Assembly: GCA_000727475.1 (NCBI GenBank)
Contig: KL647302.1
Span: 1,559,234 to 1,623,233 of the forward strand
Source: Sarcocystis neurona
Taxonomy: Eukaryota; Apicomplexa; Conoidasida; Eucoccidiorida; Sarcocystidae
Reading direction: 5' to 3'
Length of the DNA: 64,000 nt
Shown here piece by piece: positions 47,000 through 57,719 of the stretch. The number at the start of each line of letters is the position of its first letter. The first letter of the stretch is position 1. The position numbers were made by a program, and so were the translations under genes. The notes under the pieces are model-generated. The model was given only the letters and a program-made list of their open reading frames with translations. It was not told the origin of the DNA and did not search any database.

Positions 47000-47960
47000 C
47001 AGCAGCAGCACTTGCAGCAGCAGCAGCAGTGGAGGCGGCAGGCGCTAGAACCACCGGAACAGCAAGACGAGACGCTGCTGGCAGAAGACGGGCAGGGAAC
47101 AGCAGCACAGAACTGGCAGCAGCAGGTAGTTTCGAGACTCCCCCTCTCCTCAGAAATGGTGCATCCTCCGGCCAGCGCAGCACCAGAAATCGCTTAGGCA
47201 GCTGTAACAGTAGCGGGGGGGCTCTCTACCCGAAGGAGACAGATACAACTTGGTACGTGCACGTGTGTGTACGGAGCGCCTCTCGTGTAGGCCTGTCGTC
47301 ACAGCAGCAGCTCGTAACAGTACTAAGCAGAACCATTTTTTGGCCGAACAGCTGCGAGGCAAAGCAGCGGCAGGTCACCGTCTGAAGAACTGCAGTTGCA
47401 GCAGGAGGCACGTTTCGACGCCACGACAGGAACAGCACACTCCTGCGGCAGCAGATCGTGCTTCATTCCAGGACTCACCGAACATGACTATGAGGCGCTC
47501 CCGCAAAAGCACTCGCGGGAAGAGGCAGCCCCGCCTACTACTGCCACAAAGACGCGTAGGACCACCGTATACCCAGCAGAAGCAGCTTTGGGAAAACGTT
47601 CCCAACACAAGAACCAGCAGTCGGACAGGGCAGGAGCAGCAACAGGAAGCCACAGCAGCAGGAGCACAGAGAAAGCGCGAGGAGGGGCCAGGCACGGCGT
47701 AGGCCTGGTCAAAGAAGCAGCAGCTCCACGTATCGAGAGCTGAAGCGGCAGCGCACGACAGCTGGATGCCCGTGCCACCAAGACGATGCGTCACGCCATG
47801 CCTGCATGCGCATGCAGATGTATCTTTACATTTGTGTATGAATGTGCGCAAGCGCCCACAAGTATGGGTGTGCGCAATGAAATGAAAAGAGCGGACGGAG
47901 AAGAAAGACGAGTGTGGGGTGCAACCAAGGCAAGGAAGGCAACACACGAGAAGTCTTGAT
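47000..47960. other. CAG-rich stretch between genes, coding status unclear
   Basis: CAG and GCA triplets recur on +. A + frame at 47396-47743 is Gln/Arg/Ala-rich. A - frame at 47375-47947 has LLRERLIVMFGESWNEARSA among Cys/Leu-rich sequence. Neither has a domain I recognise or splice junctions I can prove. This would be upstream of the lysine-rich gene of the - strand. Confidence 0.3.
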
Positions 47961-47999
47961 GGAACAGCGATACGTCATTACGTCACTTCACACACAGAG

Positions 48000-49858
48000 T
48001 CTCGCATGCAAGAACAAACTGACAAAATGAAGTGTTGTCACCTCCAGCAGCAGAAAAACTCGTCTGCGCGGCATTCAAAACGCCTGAAACTCCGTTGCAC
48101 AAGCCGCGCAGCATCGCCTCTAAGTCCTCTCCCCTCGCATCGTCCTGTCGAGAAGCAGGAACAGCAGCACCAGCAGCCTCTTCAGCGACAACGGCGCCAG
48201 CAGTGTCTTCCCAAGCAGCAACATCAGCAACACCGGTCTGTCCAGCAACAGTCACACTGACAACAGCAGTGTCTACAGCAACAACAAAAGACTCGCGTCA
48301 GCGGAGTCAGCAACAGCACCCGCGGCGCCAGCAGCAGACACAGCAGTGGCAGCAGCAACAGCAGCAGCATCAACGACGGCACTGGCAGCGGGCGTGATTC
48401 GATCAGCCGCAGCAGCTGGATTTGCGCTGTAAAGCTGCATCAGCATGACGATCAACGTCAGCAGTGGCGGTACGAGTACTCCCGTCCGCACAGAAGCCTC
48501 CGCAGCAGCGCGGGCGCTTGCAGAGGGAGCAGCGGCCAAAACAGCAGCAGCGGAAAAACACCAACAAAGCAGTCACCGTCGCGGCAGCGGAACCCCCGCC
48601 CGCCAGCGGTGTCAGCGTGATGGACAGGAACAAAAGCATCCGCTGCTGCCAAGGCAGTTTGTGCAGCACCGACAGATCTGTGACCAGCATCAAGAACCAC
48701 ATTGCCAGCGGCAGCAGCAGCCTCGTCAGCAGCAACGTCTGCAGCGGCTGCACCCACACCCGCAGCTGGCCGAAGAGTGACAACCGCAGCGGTCAGCAGC
48801 GCCAATGCTGCCAGCCAGCCGAACAACAAAGAGCGGCGGCTGCAGCAGCGTCAGCAGCAACCGTAGCGAGACTGCGACCAGCAGCAGCAGCAGCACCGAG
48901 AGCAGAAGCGAGAAAAACCAGCGTCAACAAAGATGTCTTCAACGGAGCAGAAGCGCCTACATGAAAAGACTTCCGATGTTTTCCTGTAAATTCAAACATA
49001 TTCATCCACGGCGAGCACTCGTAAACACATACGTAGAGACGTGGGTGCAGACTTGTACATACACACGCACATGTATACCCAAGTACACGTATAGGGTTCC
49101 GAGCTTAGAGTGGGGCAGCACGGGTGCCACCAGCAGCAGCAGCACACGTGAAAAGAGGCGCGCGTACCCCTAGCAGCACGAGAAGCTGTGATGGTGGCAC
49201 TGCTGTAGGACGTCTGTGCAGCAGGTCGGTGCCCGTTTTTCTCCACTACTGGAGTCTTCAACATCTGCATATACTGAGCCGAGATCTGCGCTCTTCATAT
49301 ACGGGTGCATGCATTTCTGTAGACACGGAACGACTTGAGAAGAGATTACTTTTCCGTGTTCAGAAACGACGAAGACAGCAGTGTGCGGCAGCCTTCCTCT
49401 GGAAACCCCCACGCCACCAGCCTCAGAAGATGTCAGTTTGACCTTGTGTGCCCCAGCCTGCACGGGGGAGGAGAAGAGAGACGAGACACGGGAAGGAAGA
49501 GACAGGGAGACAGGCACGGCGACACAGAACTTGAAGCAGAGGAACGACGTAAGGAACGGCCACAAGCGGGCCCCACGAGGAACCGTCAGAGAGACACAAA
49601 ACATGCCGGAAGAGGAGGCGCAGCACAGACAGTAGTGCAAGCCGCACCTCAAGAGGGCTGCAGAACGAGAAATCCACTGCACCCGACCGGAAACAAAGAG
49701 TAAGTCTCGGCTTCACTGCGAAGCGTAACGAGTACGCGCGGCTAGCGAGGAAGGGGGAAACGAGAAAAAAGGAGAAAACAAAGAGATACACCTACTTTAA
49801 TTGTGTTAACCTTGTCAATAGTGTCGGCCACAGTCTCTCGCAGTTGATTCAAAGACAT
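48000..49858 (-). CDS. unrecognised multi-exon gene, possibly membrane protein
   Basis: Exon 1 is 49858 to 49796, starting MSLNQLRETVADTIDKVNTI and ending before GTAGGT in phase 0. Exon 2 starts at 49457 after a strong pyrimidine-rich acceptor ending in CCGTGCAG, also phase 0. It reads AGAHKVKLTSSEAGGVGVSR and LPHTAVFVVSEHGK to a possible donor at 49349. Downstream on -, frames at 48783-48590 give two hydrophobic segments (LLLTRLLLPLAMWFLMLV and MLLFLSITLTPLAG) separated by HKLPWQQR, reminiscent of a polytopic transporter. That part is antisense to CAG-rich + frames, which can fake Leu runs. The first two exons are fairly convincing; the rest and any function are not. Confidence 0.38.
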
Positions 49859-50057
49859 CTCCACCCTGCAGCAACAGCAGCAGTCACTACGACCCACGTT
49901 GTAACAGGCGAGCTCGCCAGCAAGCCACAAAAATGCTGCGCCTGCCCCTTAACGTTCCGCATTCTCTATGGATATACATACATACATGCATGTGCGCACC
50001 TGCGTATGCACACACACACATATAGATGTCAAACGGTCAAGATAATGTAGATCCACC
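49859..50057. promoter_or_regulatory. putative bidirectional promoter
   Basis: Only 199 bp separate the candidate ATG of the - strand gene (49858) and the ATG of the + strand gene (50058). The interval contains a CTGCTGTTGCTGCAG-like block on -, a TA/CA alternating patch at about 49970-50025 and no obvious TATA box. The inference rests wholly on the two gene starts. Confidence 0.3.
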
Positions 50058-52202
50058 ATGGCCTCGTCTACGACCCCTCTACTCCCGCAGCGCCTGGAAC
50101 CCCCTGCACGCGTGCTGCGCCGTCTGCAACAGACACCGTGTAGAAGTTCTTTGCCTTCTCTCACCGAAGCGTACATATCAAGCGGTAGCAAACTGGACAA
50201 GTTCTTCGTTCCTCCATCTATGCACGGGCGCCCTCCCCAGATCCACCTCGTGCGGCCAGGCATACATAAATATGAATACCATAATACGGGTGGAGTCACA
50301 CGAAGTTAGCCTCCAGGTTTCTCTGATGTAAATCAAGGGCTCAAAATGCATAGAAGTGCATGCTGTCTCTCTTACATATCCAGACACACACATACACACA
50401 CATATGGGAATCGTTTCTTCCTACATACGCGTGTAGATACCTGCCACACACAGCAGGGAATCTACAACCGCTCTGTGTGTGTACGTCCTTCGTGCGGGAG
50501 TGAACTGCTGCGCCGGGGAGGCCCACACACTACTCGCTTTTCTGCAAGCGAAGCCATCGCTCGAACGGGTAGGCGCTCACCGCGGAGGACAGGACCCCAC
50601 TCAGCTGCATTCTGGCACTACACTCGCAGCCTCACCCACACTGTACACACAGGTACATTCGATAGACAGACAGAGAGAAGTGGGTGCACGCCGACTACAC
50701 GAAGTGGCCACATGAGTCCACGACTACTGCTACTACTGCTACTAGAATTGCTACAATCTCCCAAGGTTTGTCGCAGCAGATGCACTGGAGAACGCGCACG
50801 CACGGGATTTACGCAGCGACACAGTTACGGTTCGCTTCAGACGTGCGTGCGCTAGCAATTAATGATATACGTTAGATGGACCCGTCCTTATGCGGATGTG
50901 GACTGCTTTACTTGCACGTGCCACGTTGGCAGCTGACACGAATCTACCAACGCCAACACAGCGAGGCAGTCACGCCTACACGTGGATCCCCATCTCGACA
51001 CACATTGTCCCTCTTATTCACGTAGACACAAACCGATACAAATCGTCTGAGGATATTACGTGCATGGCCGCGGAGGAGTATACACAAACGTACACATACA
51101 AGACGACCCCGAGAGGCTAATAGGGACCAGTGCAGTCGCGCATAGGAAACGGAGAACATGTTTCTCGTCTCCCCCAAGGTGTCTCGCTGGGACGTCGAGG
51201 AGGTCCAAAGGAAGTGAAAAGCTGCCGCGCTGTCCACTCTACTGAACACGTTTTTTTGCTTCGCAACCCGTCCGCAGATTTACACGTCCACAGGAAAGCC
51301 TCCAGCAAAAATGCGAGCGCGTCAACTCTCTGTCACAGTGTGTGCCTCAGGCGAGACGGCGCAACTCAAGAAGCATGCAGGACTCGGATATTCACTCGCA
51401 CAAACACATACCTATACTACGGATACGGGTAGGGGTCAGTACGTGTGCAACGCCGTACGCAGTTCTTGTGCGGAGACGCGTGTTAAAGCAGCGCGAGAGA
51501 GAGACACACACATATACACACACAAACCGAGCGTGCCACACGCAAATGGGGGGATATAACAAGTGCGCTGGCAACCCCAGAACGTGCTCCTCTTCACAAC
51601 CGGCAGCCTGGCGCGCAGGCAGACGCTTACTCACACAAGCACTAACTTCCTCTCCTTATGTCCTTACGATGTGCAGCAGCTACGCACTGGAGTGTACACA
51701 CACCCCGACACACCCATATTCACACACTTGTCTGAACAATTATGTGCCTGCAGACACACATGCACACCGAGAAAGTGGTGGCCTGCGTCCAGGTGACATG
51801 TGCGTGCTGCGGCAACAAACCCTGGTGACGGCGGATGGTGCACGACGCCTGTGGATCGGGTCGAACCCGTGGAGAGATTCGCTCGGGCGATGCTTCGAAC
51901 GCGCAGCTACGACGCGCGCGTTCAATTCATGATAGACCCAAGGTTATACATGTGTGTGTGGGGGGTGGTGGGTGGGTGGGTGGGCGCGTAGACTGCTCTG
52001 CGCGGCTGTGTTCATACGGGTGCTAGGGATACACAGGACGCTGCGTGAGTACACCTGCCCGACCCCCCCACACGCGTGCTGCGCCCCAGAGAATCTATTC
52101 GTGTCTCCATTCTCTGCAGCCCCTGGCGACCTTGTGCGTGTCTACGGCAGCGGCCGACTGATTATCTGTGTCAGTCCCTCTCCGAGGCCGGTGGTGTGGT
52201 GA
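50058..52202 (+). CDS. unrecognised multi-exon gene
   Basis: Exon 1 (50058-50289) has an ATG in the context CCACCATGG and reads MASSTTPLLPQRLEPPARVL, then SKLDKFFVPPSMHGRPPQIH and VRPGIHKYEYHNT. It ends in phase 1 and can join 50501-50568 (NCCAGEAHTLLAFLQAKPSL). Further likely pieces are one from 50933 (LTRIYQRQHSEAVTPTRG), 51278-51428 after a T-rich acceptor, about 51790-51942 (RVEPVERFARAMLRTRSYDA), and the last exon 52120-52202 (PGDLVRVYGSGRLIICVSPS, then a stop). Internal frames at 51278-51932 are open in more than one phase, so the middle is uncertain. I recognise no family. The gene is divergent from the - gene at 49858 and convergent with the one ending at 52368. Confidence 0.42.
52037..52044 (+). 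other. possible 8-nt microexon
   Basis: ACACAG precedes GACGCTGC, which is followed by the strong donor GTGAGT. Eight bases are exactly what is needed to join the phase-2 end at 51942 to the phase-1 start at 52120, giving MIDPR-TL-PPGDLVRVYG. The alternative acceptor CTAG at 52022-52025 gives 18 bases and leaves the last exon out of frame. Confidence 0.25.
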
Positions 52203-52367
52203 GGAAGTAAACTCCTACACACACACGCGCTGTTGCCTGCTGCACTCCACTCCGAGATGCAAGCACTACCGTGAATGAGTGTGCGTCTGCAGCGAACAGA
52301 TGCAAACACGCAGCAGCAGTCTCATGGCGGTGAAGAGAGAAAAGAGCCAACACAGAACAGCCGACTC

Positions 52368-55238
52368 TCAAGTTGGGAGGGGTGCATACATGCGATGATC
52401 TCTCTCGAGCTCAGCATTGCGTTGCTGAAGTCTGGCCGCCTCCTGCTGCATGCGTTGCTGCACCTCCTGGTGCCGCTGCGCTTCGCTCTGCAACTTGTTT
52501 TCGGCACCGAGCAGCTGGATGGCCTGGATTTTTGTCGTCTCCTGACTTTCAACAAGTGCCTCGTCCAGCTCCTCATTCTGTTCTTCGAGCAGCGCCTGCT
52601 CTGTGCTGACGTAATCGGGGCTGGTACACAGGAAACACTGGAAATCTTTCAGCCAGCCTCGAGCCGGTTTCTTGCCCCCTGCTGCTGCGGCGCTCGGCGC
52701 GGCTTCTGCATCGCGTGCTCTGGTTGAAGAGTCGTACCTCCGCAGACGCAACACATCGCGGAATTTTCCTCTTTCGCGGGCGGTTTCTCCTTTGCCTTCC
52801 TCTTCTTCTTCCTCCTCTTCGTCAACTTCCTCTTCACCCGCAGAAGTCGTCGTGACCAACCCCTCTTCTTCTGTGGTGGTGTCCTCCTCGTCCTCTTCTG
52901 CCACTGCTCTTCTCTGGCGATGCTGCGGGCTACCGCTGCTCTTCCTCGACCACGGCCAAGCGCCACCGCTGCCTGCCTGCCCGAGCACCGCGAACTGCTG
53001 GCGGAGACTCAGTCCCTTCTTCGACTGCGTTTCCCCTTCTCTCTCCGCGTCGAAGAGCCGTCCTTCGGCCCGGCGTTGCTGCGGTCCCTCCCCCGCGCCT
53101 TCCTCTCGTTCCCATTCTTTCGTGTCAGCAGCAGCGCCTGCGTCCCACACCCCCGCTGCCTGCTGCGCCAGTCGGTGCTGCTGCATCCGCTGCTGATGTC
53201 GCAGAAGCCGAGCCAAACGCTGTTGCTCTCTCTGCTGCGGCTCCCGGCGGGGAATACCAAAAAGGGACTTCTGTATGTGTGGACGTTTTCGCCGCTGCAG
53301 CGCGGGTCCCGGCCATATGCCGCTGCTGCTGCTTCCTCCTCGCCGGAAACTAGCGTAGTTCCCCCCCATCCGATTCGGTGCCTCCCAGAAGCTTCCTGTT
53401 GGTCCTCGAGAAGGAAGAAAACCAGCCGCATTTAACGGAACGCCTGGCGACATGTCCCCTGCTGCCAGAGCCGACGGACGCGGCGGTTCTGATGCCCCCA
53501 AGGCAGCTAGTGGGAGACGCCCATTTGCTAGCCTCGGGGGCGCAGACCCCCGCCATCCTAGAGGCACCGGCCTCGGAGGAGGAGCGAGGCGGAACGCAGG
53601 AATCTCGTTTTCAATCGCCAGGACCTCGTAGCAGCGGTGCTTAGGGGCAAAAGGAGAAGGAAACGAAATCTTGAACTCGCTAGGAATGAGGGGCTTGGTT
53701 CTGAGTGCGGAGGCTGCTGCAGCAGTCAGTAGCACGGCCTTCCTTTGCGCCTGCAGCGACGCTGCCTCGTCACTCCCCGCGCAGCAGGAAGCGTACGTGG
53801 GAGGAGAGGGGGGCCCCGCTGCGGCGGTCGCAGCCGACGGGGGAGCCGCTGCAGAGGGGGAAGACGGTGGAGCGGCTGCAGCAGCAAATGGAGCAGACAG
53901 GCCACAGAACCCCCCTGCAGGACGATAATAGGATCCTTCTTCAACGACTGACGACTTCCCTCCTGGTGAAGTGGCTCCCTCCTGTCGTCCCCTTGCTGCT
54001 GCTGCTTCAGTGTAGACGCCGACTCCCTCCTCTGCTGTTGCTGCAGGTGGCGCTCCCGACCCGGCTCTTACCGGTGCCCCAGCGGCAGCAGCAGGTACAG
54101 CACTAGAAGCCAGGCGGACGGGAGCAAGAGCCGCAGGAACAGCTACTGCTACGGGAGCGGCCGGGACCAAAGAAGGAATGGGGTAAGCAGCAGCAACAGC
54201 AACATCAGCTGCAGGGTGGCCTGCAGCATGTACGTCGGCTGCCGGTGGGATTCTAGCAACAACGTACGGCGCTACTGTGCTGCCGTGCCACGCCGTAGCA
54301 GCAGTTGGTTTTTTGTCGGCAGCAGCAGCGTCGGCACTGCTGCTACTCGCCAGAACAGCAGGAGGCGCAGTAAACACATATCTGGAGGCAGCAGGCTGCA
54401 CCCCTGAAGGCAGCATAGCTGCAGTGCTCGTAGCAGGAGCAGCAGCGCGAACAGCAATAGGGGGAGCAGCAGACGGGCCACGAACCGGAGCAGCACTGGC
54501 AGCAGCACGAGAAGGCGGAGCCCCCACAGGACCCGGCTGTAGCGGTCTCGTCGGTGGTGCTGCTGCGCGGGGAGGGGCTGGTGTGGATGCAGCGCGAGGA
54601 GCTGCAGCAGCTGCAGGCTGTCGTTGTGGGGCTGCAAAGGACGACGCGCCTACTGGTGTTCTTGTCCGCTGGGGTACAGCGGCAGCTGCGGAAGGACGTG
54701 TCCCAGACATAGCAGCAGCGGGTCTTCTCCACAAAGGCTCCCTTGTCATTCCGGCAGGTGCAGCAGCAGCAGGTTCAGCTGTTTTCTTCCCCTTCGGTAT
54801 CACCCTCACTGACGTGCGCGGCCGTTCAAGAAGCCGTCGTTGCTGGTCAGGTTGCTGCTCCTGCTGCTGAGATGACGGCGCCTCAGTTTCCTGCCGCACC
54901 AGCTGCACCTGCTGAGGTGAAGGAGTCGATTCATCCACAAGTCGCCCCAGACCAGTTTCTTGCTGCGGTATCACATACGACGCTTGCTGCAAATACTGCT
55001 GCTGTCCGTACGGTTGCTGCTCCTTCTGTTGTTGTTGCTGGATCTGCTGCTGCTGTTGCTGTAGCAGCTGCTGCTGTTGCTGGAGCTGCTGCTGCTGTTG
55101 TTGGAGCAGCTGCTGCTGCTGCGTGGCCTGCTCTTTGGCAGCACGAAGGGAGGGGCGGTGTTCTACGTACACGACACGCGGTGAGTACCCCGTGGTACCG
55201 CAGCCGGGGCTGCTGGAGGTGGCCTGGCAGCACGCCAT
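52368..55238 (-). CDS. large low-complexity protein with C-terminal coiled coil
   Basis: A single open frame of 956 codons runs on -. The N-terminus reads MACCQATSSSPGCGTTGYSP and RVVYVEHRPSLRAAKE, followed by a long Gln/Leu run. The first half is Ala/Pro/Ser-rich. A more ordinary segment follows (LIPSEFKISFPSPFAPKHR, YEVLAIENEIPAFRLAPPP), then a basic part (RRKRPHIQKSLFGIPRRE), a long Glu tract with Thr, and FQCFLCTSPDYVSTEQALLE. The last 80 residues are strongly helical with Leu/Gln/Glu heptads (EEQNEELDEALVESQETTKI) and end before a stop at 52368. The frame stays open upstream of the ATG at 55238, so a 5' exon is possible. The adjacent cysteines at positions 3-4 could be acylated. I recognise no family; a cytoskeletal or scaffold role is a guess from the coil. 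Confidence 0.68.
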   Translation of the reverse strand: MACCQATSSSPGCGTTGYSPRVVYVEHRPSLRAAKEQATQQQQLLQQQQQQLQQQQQLLQQQQQQIQQQQQKEQQPYGQQQYLQQASYVIPQQETGLGRLVDESTPSPQQVQLVRQETEAPSSQQQEQQPDQQRRLLERPRTSVRVIPKGKKTAEPAAAAPAGMTREPLWRRPAAAMSGTRPSAAAAVPQRTRTPVGASSFAAPQRQPAAAAAPRAASTPAPPRAAAPPTRPLQPGPVGAPPSRAAASAAPVRGPSAAPPIAVRAAAPATSTAAMLPSGVQPAASRYVFTAPPAVLASSSSADAAAADKKPTAATAWHGSTVAPYVVARIPPAADVHAAGHPAADVAVAAAYPIPSLVPAAPVAVAVPAALAPVRLASSAVPAAAAGAPVRAGSGAPPAATAEEGVGVYTEAAAARGRQEGATSPGGKSSVVEEGSYYRPAGGFCGLSAPFAAAAAPPSSPSAAAPPSAATAAAGPPSPPTYASCCAGSDEAASLQAQRKAVLLTAAAASALRTKPLIPSEFKISFPSPFAPKHRCYEVLAIENEIPAFRLAPPPRPVPLGWRGSAPPRLANGRLPLAALGASEPPRPSALAAGDMSPGVPLNAAGFLPSRGPTGSFWEAPNRMGGNYASFRRGGSSSSGIWPGPALQRRKRPHIQKSLFGIPRREPQQREQQRLARLLRHQQRMQQHRLAQQAAGVWDAGAAADTKEWEREEGAGEGPQQRRAEGRLFDAEREGETQSKKGLSLRQQFAVLGQAGSGGAWPWSRKSSGSPQHRQRRAVAEEDEEDTTTEEEGLVTTTSAGEEEVDEEEEEEEEGKGETARERGKFRDVLRLRRYDSSTRARDAEAAPSAAAAGGKKPARGWLKDFQCFLCTSPDYVSTEQALLEEQNEELDEALVESQETTKIQAIQLLGAENKLQSEAQRHQEVQQRMQQEAARLQQRNAELERDHRMYAPLPT

Positions 55239-55539
55239 GAGTCCACGCAGCGAAAAATTCCAGCAGCAGCCGCAGTCCGCAACATCCGGAACTGTCGCAG
55301 CAGTTGTAACCGCAAAAGAAAGAGTTGTAAAAGGTTTAGCGGGACGGAAGCAGCAAGCAACAGCGCCGCAAGGGGATCAGCAAGTGCGCAGGAAAACCGC
55401 AGCCGTAGCAACAGTTCAAGAGGCAGCAGCGGCAGCAAATGCAAAACGGAACAACAGCAGCACTGCAGCAGCTGCAGAAATGGAATTCGCTTCTTTCAGA
55501 AATAGAGAGTTAAGTGCTTCGCGCGGGGTGTATTCATAG
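55237..55539 (+). CDS. weak candidate overlapping the start of the - strand gene
   Basis: An ATG at 55237 opens MSPRSEKFQQQPQSATSGTV and runs 100 codons with Gln/Ala/Lys composition and an Ala run, ending at 55539. It starts within the start codon of the large - strand gene, so at most one of the two is likely to begin here. The opposite strand is also open upstream of that gene (TTAATVPDVADCGCCWNFS), which favours - as the real gene. No family is recognised. Confidence 0.22.
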   Translation: MSPRSEKFQQQPQSATSGTVAAVVTAKERVVKGLAGRKQQATAPQGDQQVRRKTAAVATVQEAAAAANAKRNNSSTAAAAEMEFASFRNRELSASRGVYS

Positions 55540-55639
55540 ACCCACGTGTAAACAGTACACTCTCACATCGGTAAAAAGGCAGGAAGAGTTTCTGGACAGT
55601 CGCCGCCGTCATGCGCCTCGCCACGGCTGTATACACACG

Positions 55640-55680
55640 CGCCCCCCCCCCACACCACACACACACACACACACCTGCGC
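55640..55680 (+). repeat. poly-C followed by AC dinucleotide run
   Basis: About ten C residues are followed by about a dozen AC units. This is in the non-coding flank upstream of the large - strand gene. Confidence 0.85.
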
Positions 55681-55745
55681 CGCATCTGCGTGCGTCTAAC
55701 GGGGCTCTCTACACCCACGAATTGTAGAAATACAGGTGCATGTAG

Positions 55746-57279
55746 GTGCATGTGCCTGGTACAGTGCAGCAGCCAATAGCTACGTTCTTAAGTACAGATA
55801 GGTACGGATACATATACCTATGCATACAAGGGCTTTTAAAATTGTTAGTTGTGACCTGCGCAGACGCATCTTCTTCCTCCTCAATAAATACACAGAGCCG
55901 CGATGATTTGCACCCAGCGGTTTCTCCAAATAACGTAGTATGCCGCAGCGACTGTACGCTTGCGGCAGAGCAGTCAGCCACCACTGCCCTGCTCCTGTCC
56001 GTTCACACAGGAGTGCAGATACGGCAGCCGCTAGAAGTGCAAAACGCTGCAGTAGCAGGGATCTCCCTATGGATGTTATGCGTGTCATCCGGCCGGTTTG
56101 CTCACGCCAGACCTACAACAGTCAACAGGAAAGAGTACGTCCGTCCACGGCCATGCTCTTGTGAGGCGCTGCCACGCCCGTGCGAAGCCTCAGTGATCTC
56201 ATGTAGCCGCCTGTTGTCGCAAATGTGTGTGCGTCCTGCAGTACTTGTTCAGAGTCTTCACGTAACTACGAGACGCAAAGGAGCACACGCACGGCTGCAG
56301 AGGATGCTGCAGCGAAGATGCAGTGCACAAGTCCCGTTGCAGGAAAGGGCTATGCAGCAGCGGACGCTGTATGGGGCGGCACGACAAGAACACGTATGAG
56401 AAGCTGCGAAGTAGAGACCACCAAGGCGCCAGCGTGACATTTTATTTCACTAGTGCTGAGCACCCAGAGAAGATTCACATGGTAGAAAGGTGGACGCTGG
56501 TGCTGGTGCTGCACAGGAGCTTGCTGGTGCAGTACAAGTGAGGAAGGGCACCTACACGATATCTTGCTGATGCCCCCCCCCTTTTTTAAATAGAAGTAGA
56601 TGGTATGCTGCGGACGCCCCGCGTGCGAACGTGAACGTAGACGCAGTTATGGTAACTTGCAGGTGTGCCGCGTGTTGAAGCAGAAGAAGCGCTTACGATG
56701 CCTTGCAGGTGCCCCTGTCAACGTTGTTGCAGGTGCTCTGTCCCCGCTTCTCGGTCCGCTGGTGTCGGTGCTGTTGGGTAGATGGTGTGGCACATGTGTG
56801 GTGGCGACGGTAGTTGCGAGTGCGGCTGTTGGTTCTTTCTTTGGCTCCTGCTGCTCCCGCTGGTCCTGCAGTGCTGCTGCAGACAAACATTCCGCGGGCA
56901 GAGTGCCTCTCTCCTAGAAATGTTAGCCCTCTGTCAGCTGAATAAAAGGCACTGCAGAACGCCGGCAGAGTCTTGCACTGCAGTGGCCTGGGAGCGCGCA
57001 CTCGTGCTTCTGCTCTGGCGCAGCACAACATCGGCGTCGGCGCGGCGGCGCAACGGGAACTCTGTGTACTTCTACAGCGGCTGTCCAGCAAGCCACGTGG
57101 AGGACAGCTGCAAGACGCCCCGATATTTTTGTACGCGACCACTTCCTGTGGAGGATGAAGAAACGACATCTCAGAAATTGGTGATCAGGCCCCGTGTGAG
57201 CCGATCTTCCCTACAGATGCTGCAGCAGCTACGTGCACGTCTAAACCTTTTCTGCATAAAAAGTCAGCCAGATCTTTAG
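55746..57279 (+). CDS. possible exons of an unrecognised gene
   Basis: Two pieces look less random than the background. An ATG at 56371 opens MGRHDKNTYEKLRSRDHQGA and SVTFYFTSAEHPEKIHMVER before a possible donor GTGGAC at about 56490. A second frame reads NGNSVYFYSGCPASHVEDSC and RPRVSRSSLQMLQQLRARLN to a stop at 57279. A hydrophobic frame lies between them (VNVVAGALSPLLGPLVSVLL). I cannot join them by phase and recognise no family. Confidence 0.2.
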
Positions 57280-57717
57280 CTCTTGTCCTCCCGGGCCGAT
57301 GGTGCCGTGCAGATCGATGCCGATCACCAATCTACTGGAAAGACGCAACAGCTGCACAAGCTTGACAGCCGGGCACCACGAGATGCGGCGGCACAGCAGC
57401 AGCAAGACCGGCCCCGGCAGCAGCACCAGCTCTGCTTTGCCAGCCGCAGCAAGCCATTGCCGGAGCCGGCAGCGCAGCAGCTGAACAGGGACCAACTGGG
57501 AGGGGGATATAGCCGGCGCCTCGCAAGCAGACCCGGCGGGATCTTCAGCACAGCCGTGTGTAGAGTTGGGTCGAGGCAGATCACGCTGTGCTGCGCTCGA
57601 GAATCCGTGCATGGGCGCCGCCGTAAAGTACAGAGGACAAGGAAGAGGTGAAGGAGAAGGAGCAGGGAAACCAGAAGCAGCCCAACGGGCAGCTGCGGGC
57701 GAAGAGTAAACCGTCAA
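57241..57717 (-). CDS. weak candidate exon on -
   Basis: A 158-codon - frame ends in SRLVIGIDLHGTIGPGGQEL then KIWLTFYAEKV and a stop. The ending is a plausible beta-rich C-terminus. The rest is Leu/Ala/Cys-rich opposite a CAG-rich + strand, and the + frame 57283-57651 is equally open with Gln/Arg/Ser composition. Strand and reality are both undecided. Confidence 0.18.
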   Translation of the reverse strand: MTVYSSPAAARWAASGFPAPSPSPLPCPLYFTAAPMHGFSSAAQRDLPRPNSTHGCAEDPAGSACEAPAISPSQLVPVQLLRCRLRQWLAAAGKAELVLLPGPVLLLLCRRISWCPAVKLVQLLRLSSRLVIGIDLHGTIGPGGQELKIWLTFYAEKV

Positions 57718-57719
57718 AC

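Noticed and set aside
48403..48964. Firm assignment to the auxin-efflux-carrier type of transporter
   Set aside because: Two hydrophobic segments with a basic loop are suggestive only, and an equally open Ser/Ala/Gln frame exists on the CAG-bearing + strand.
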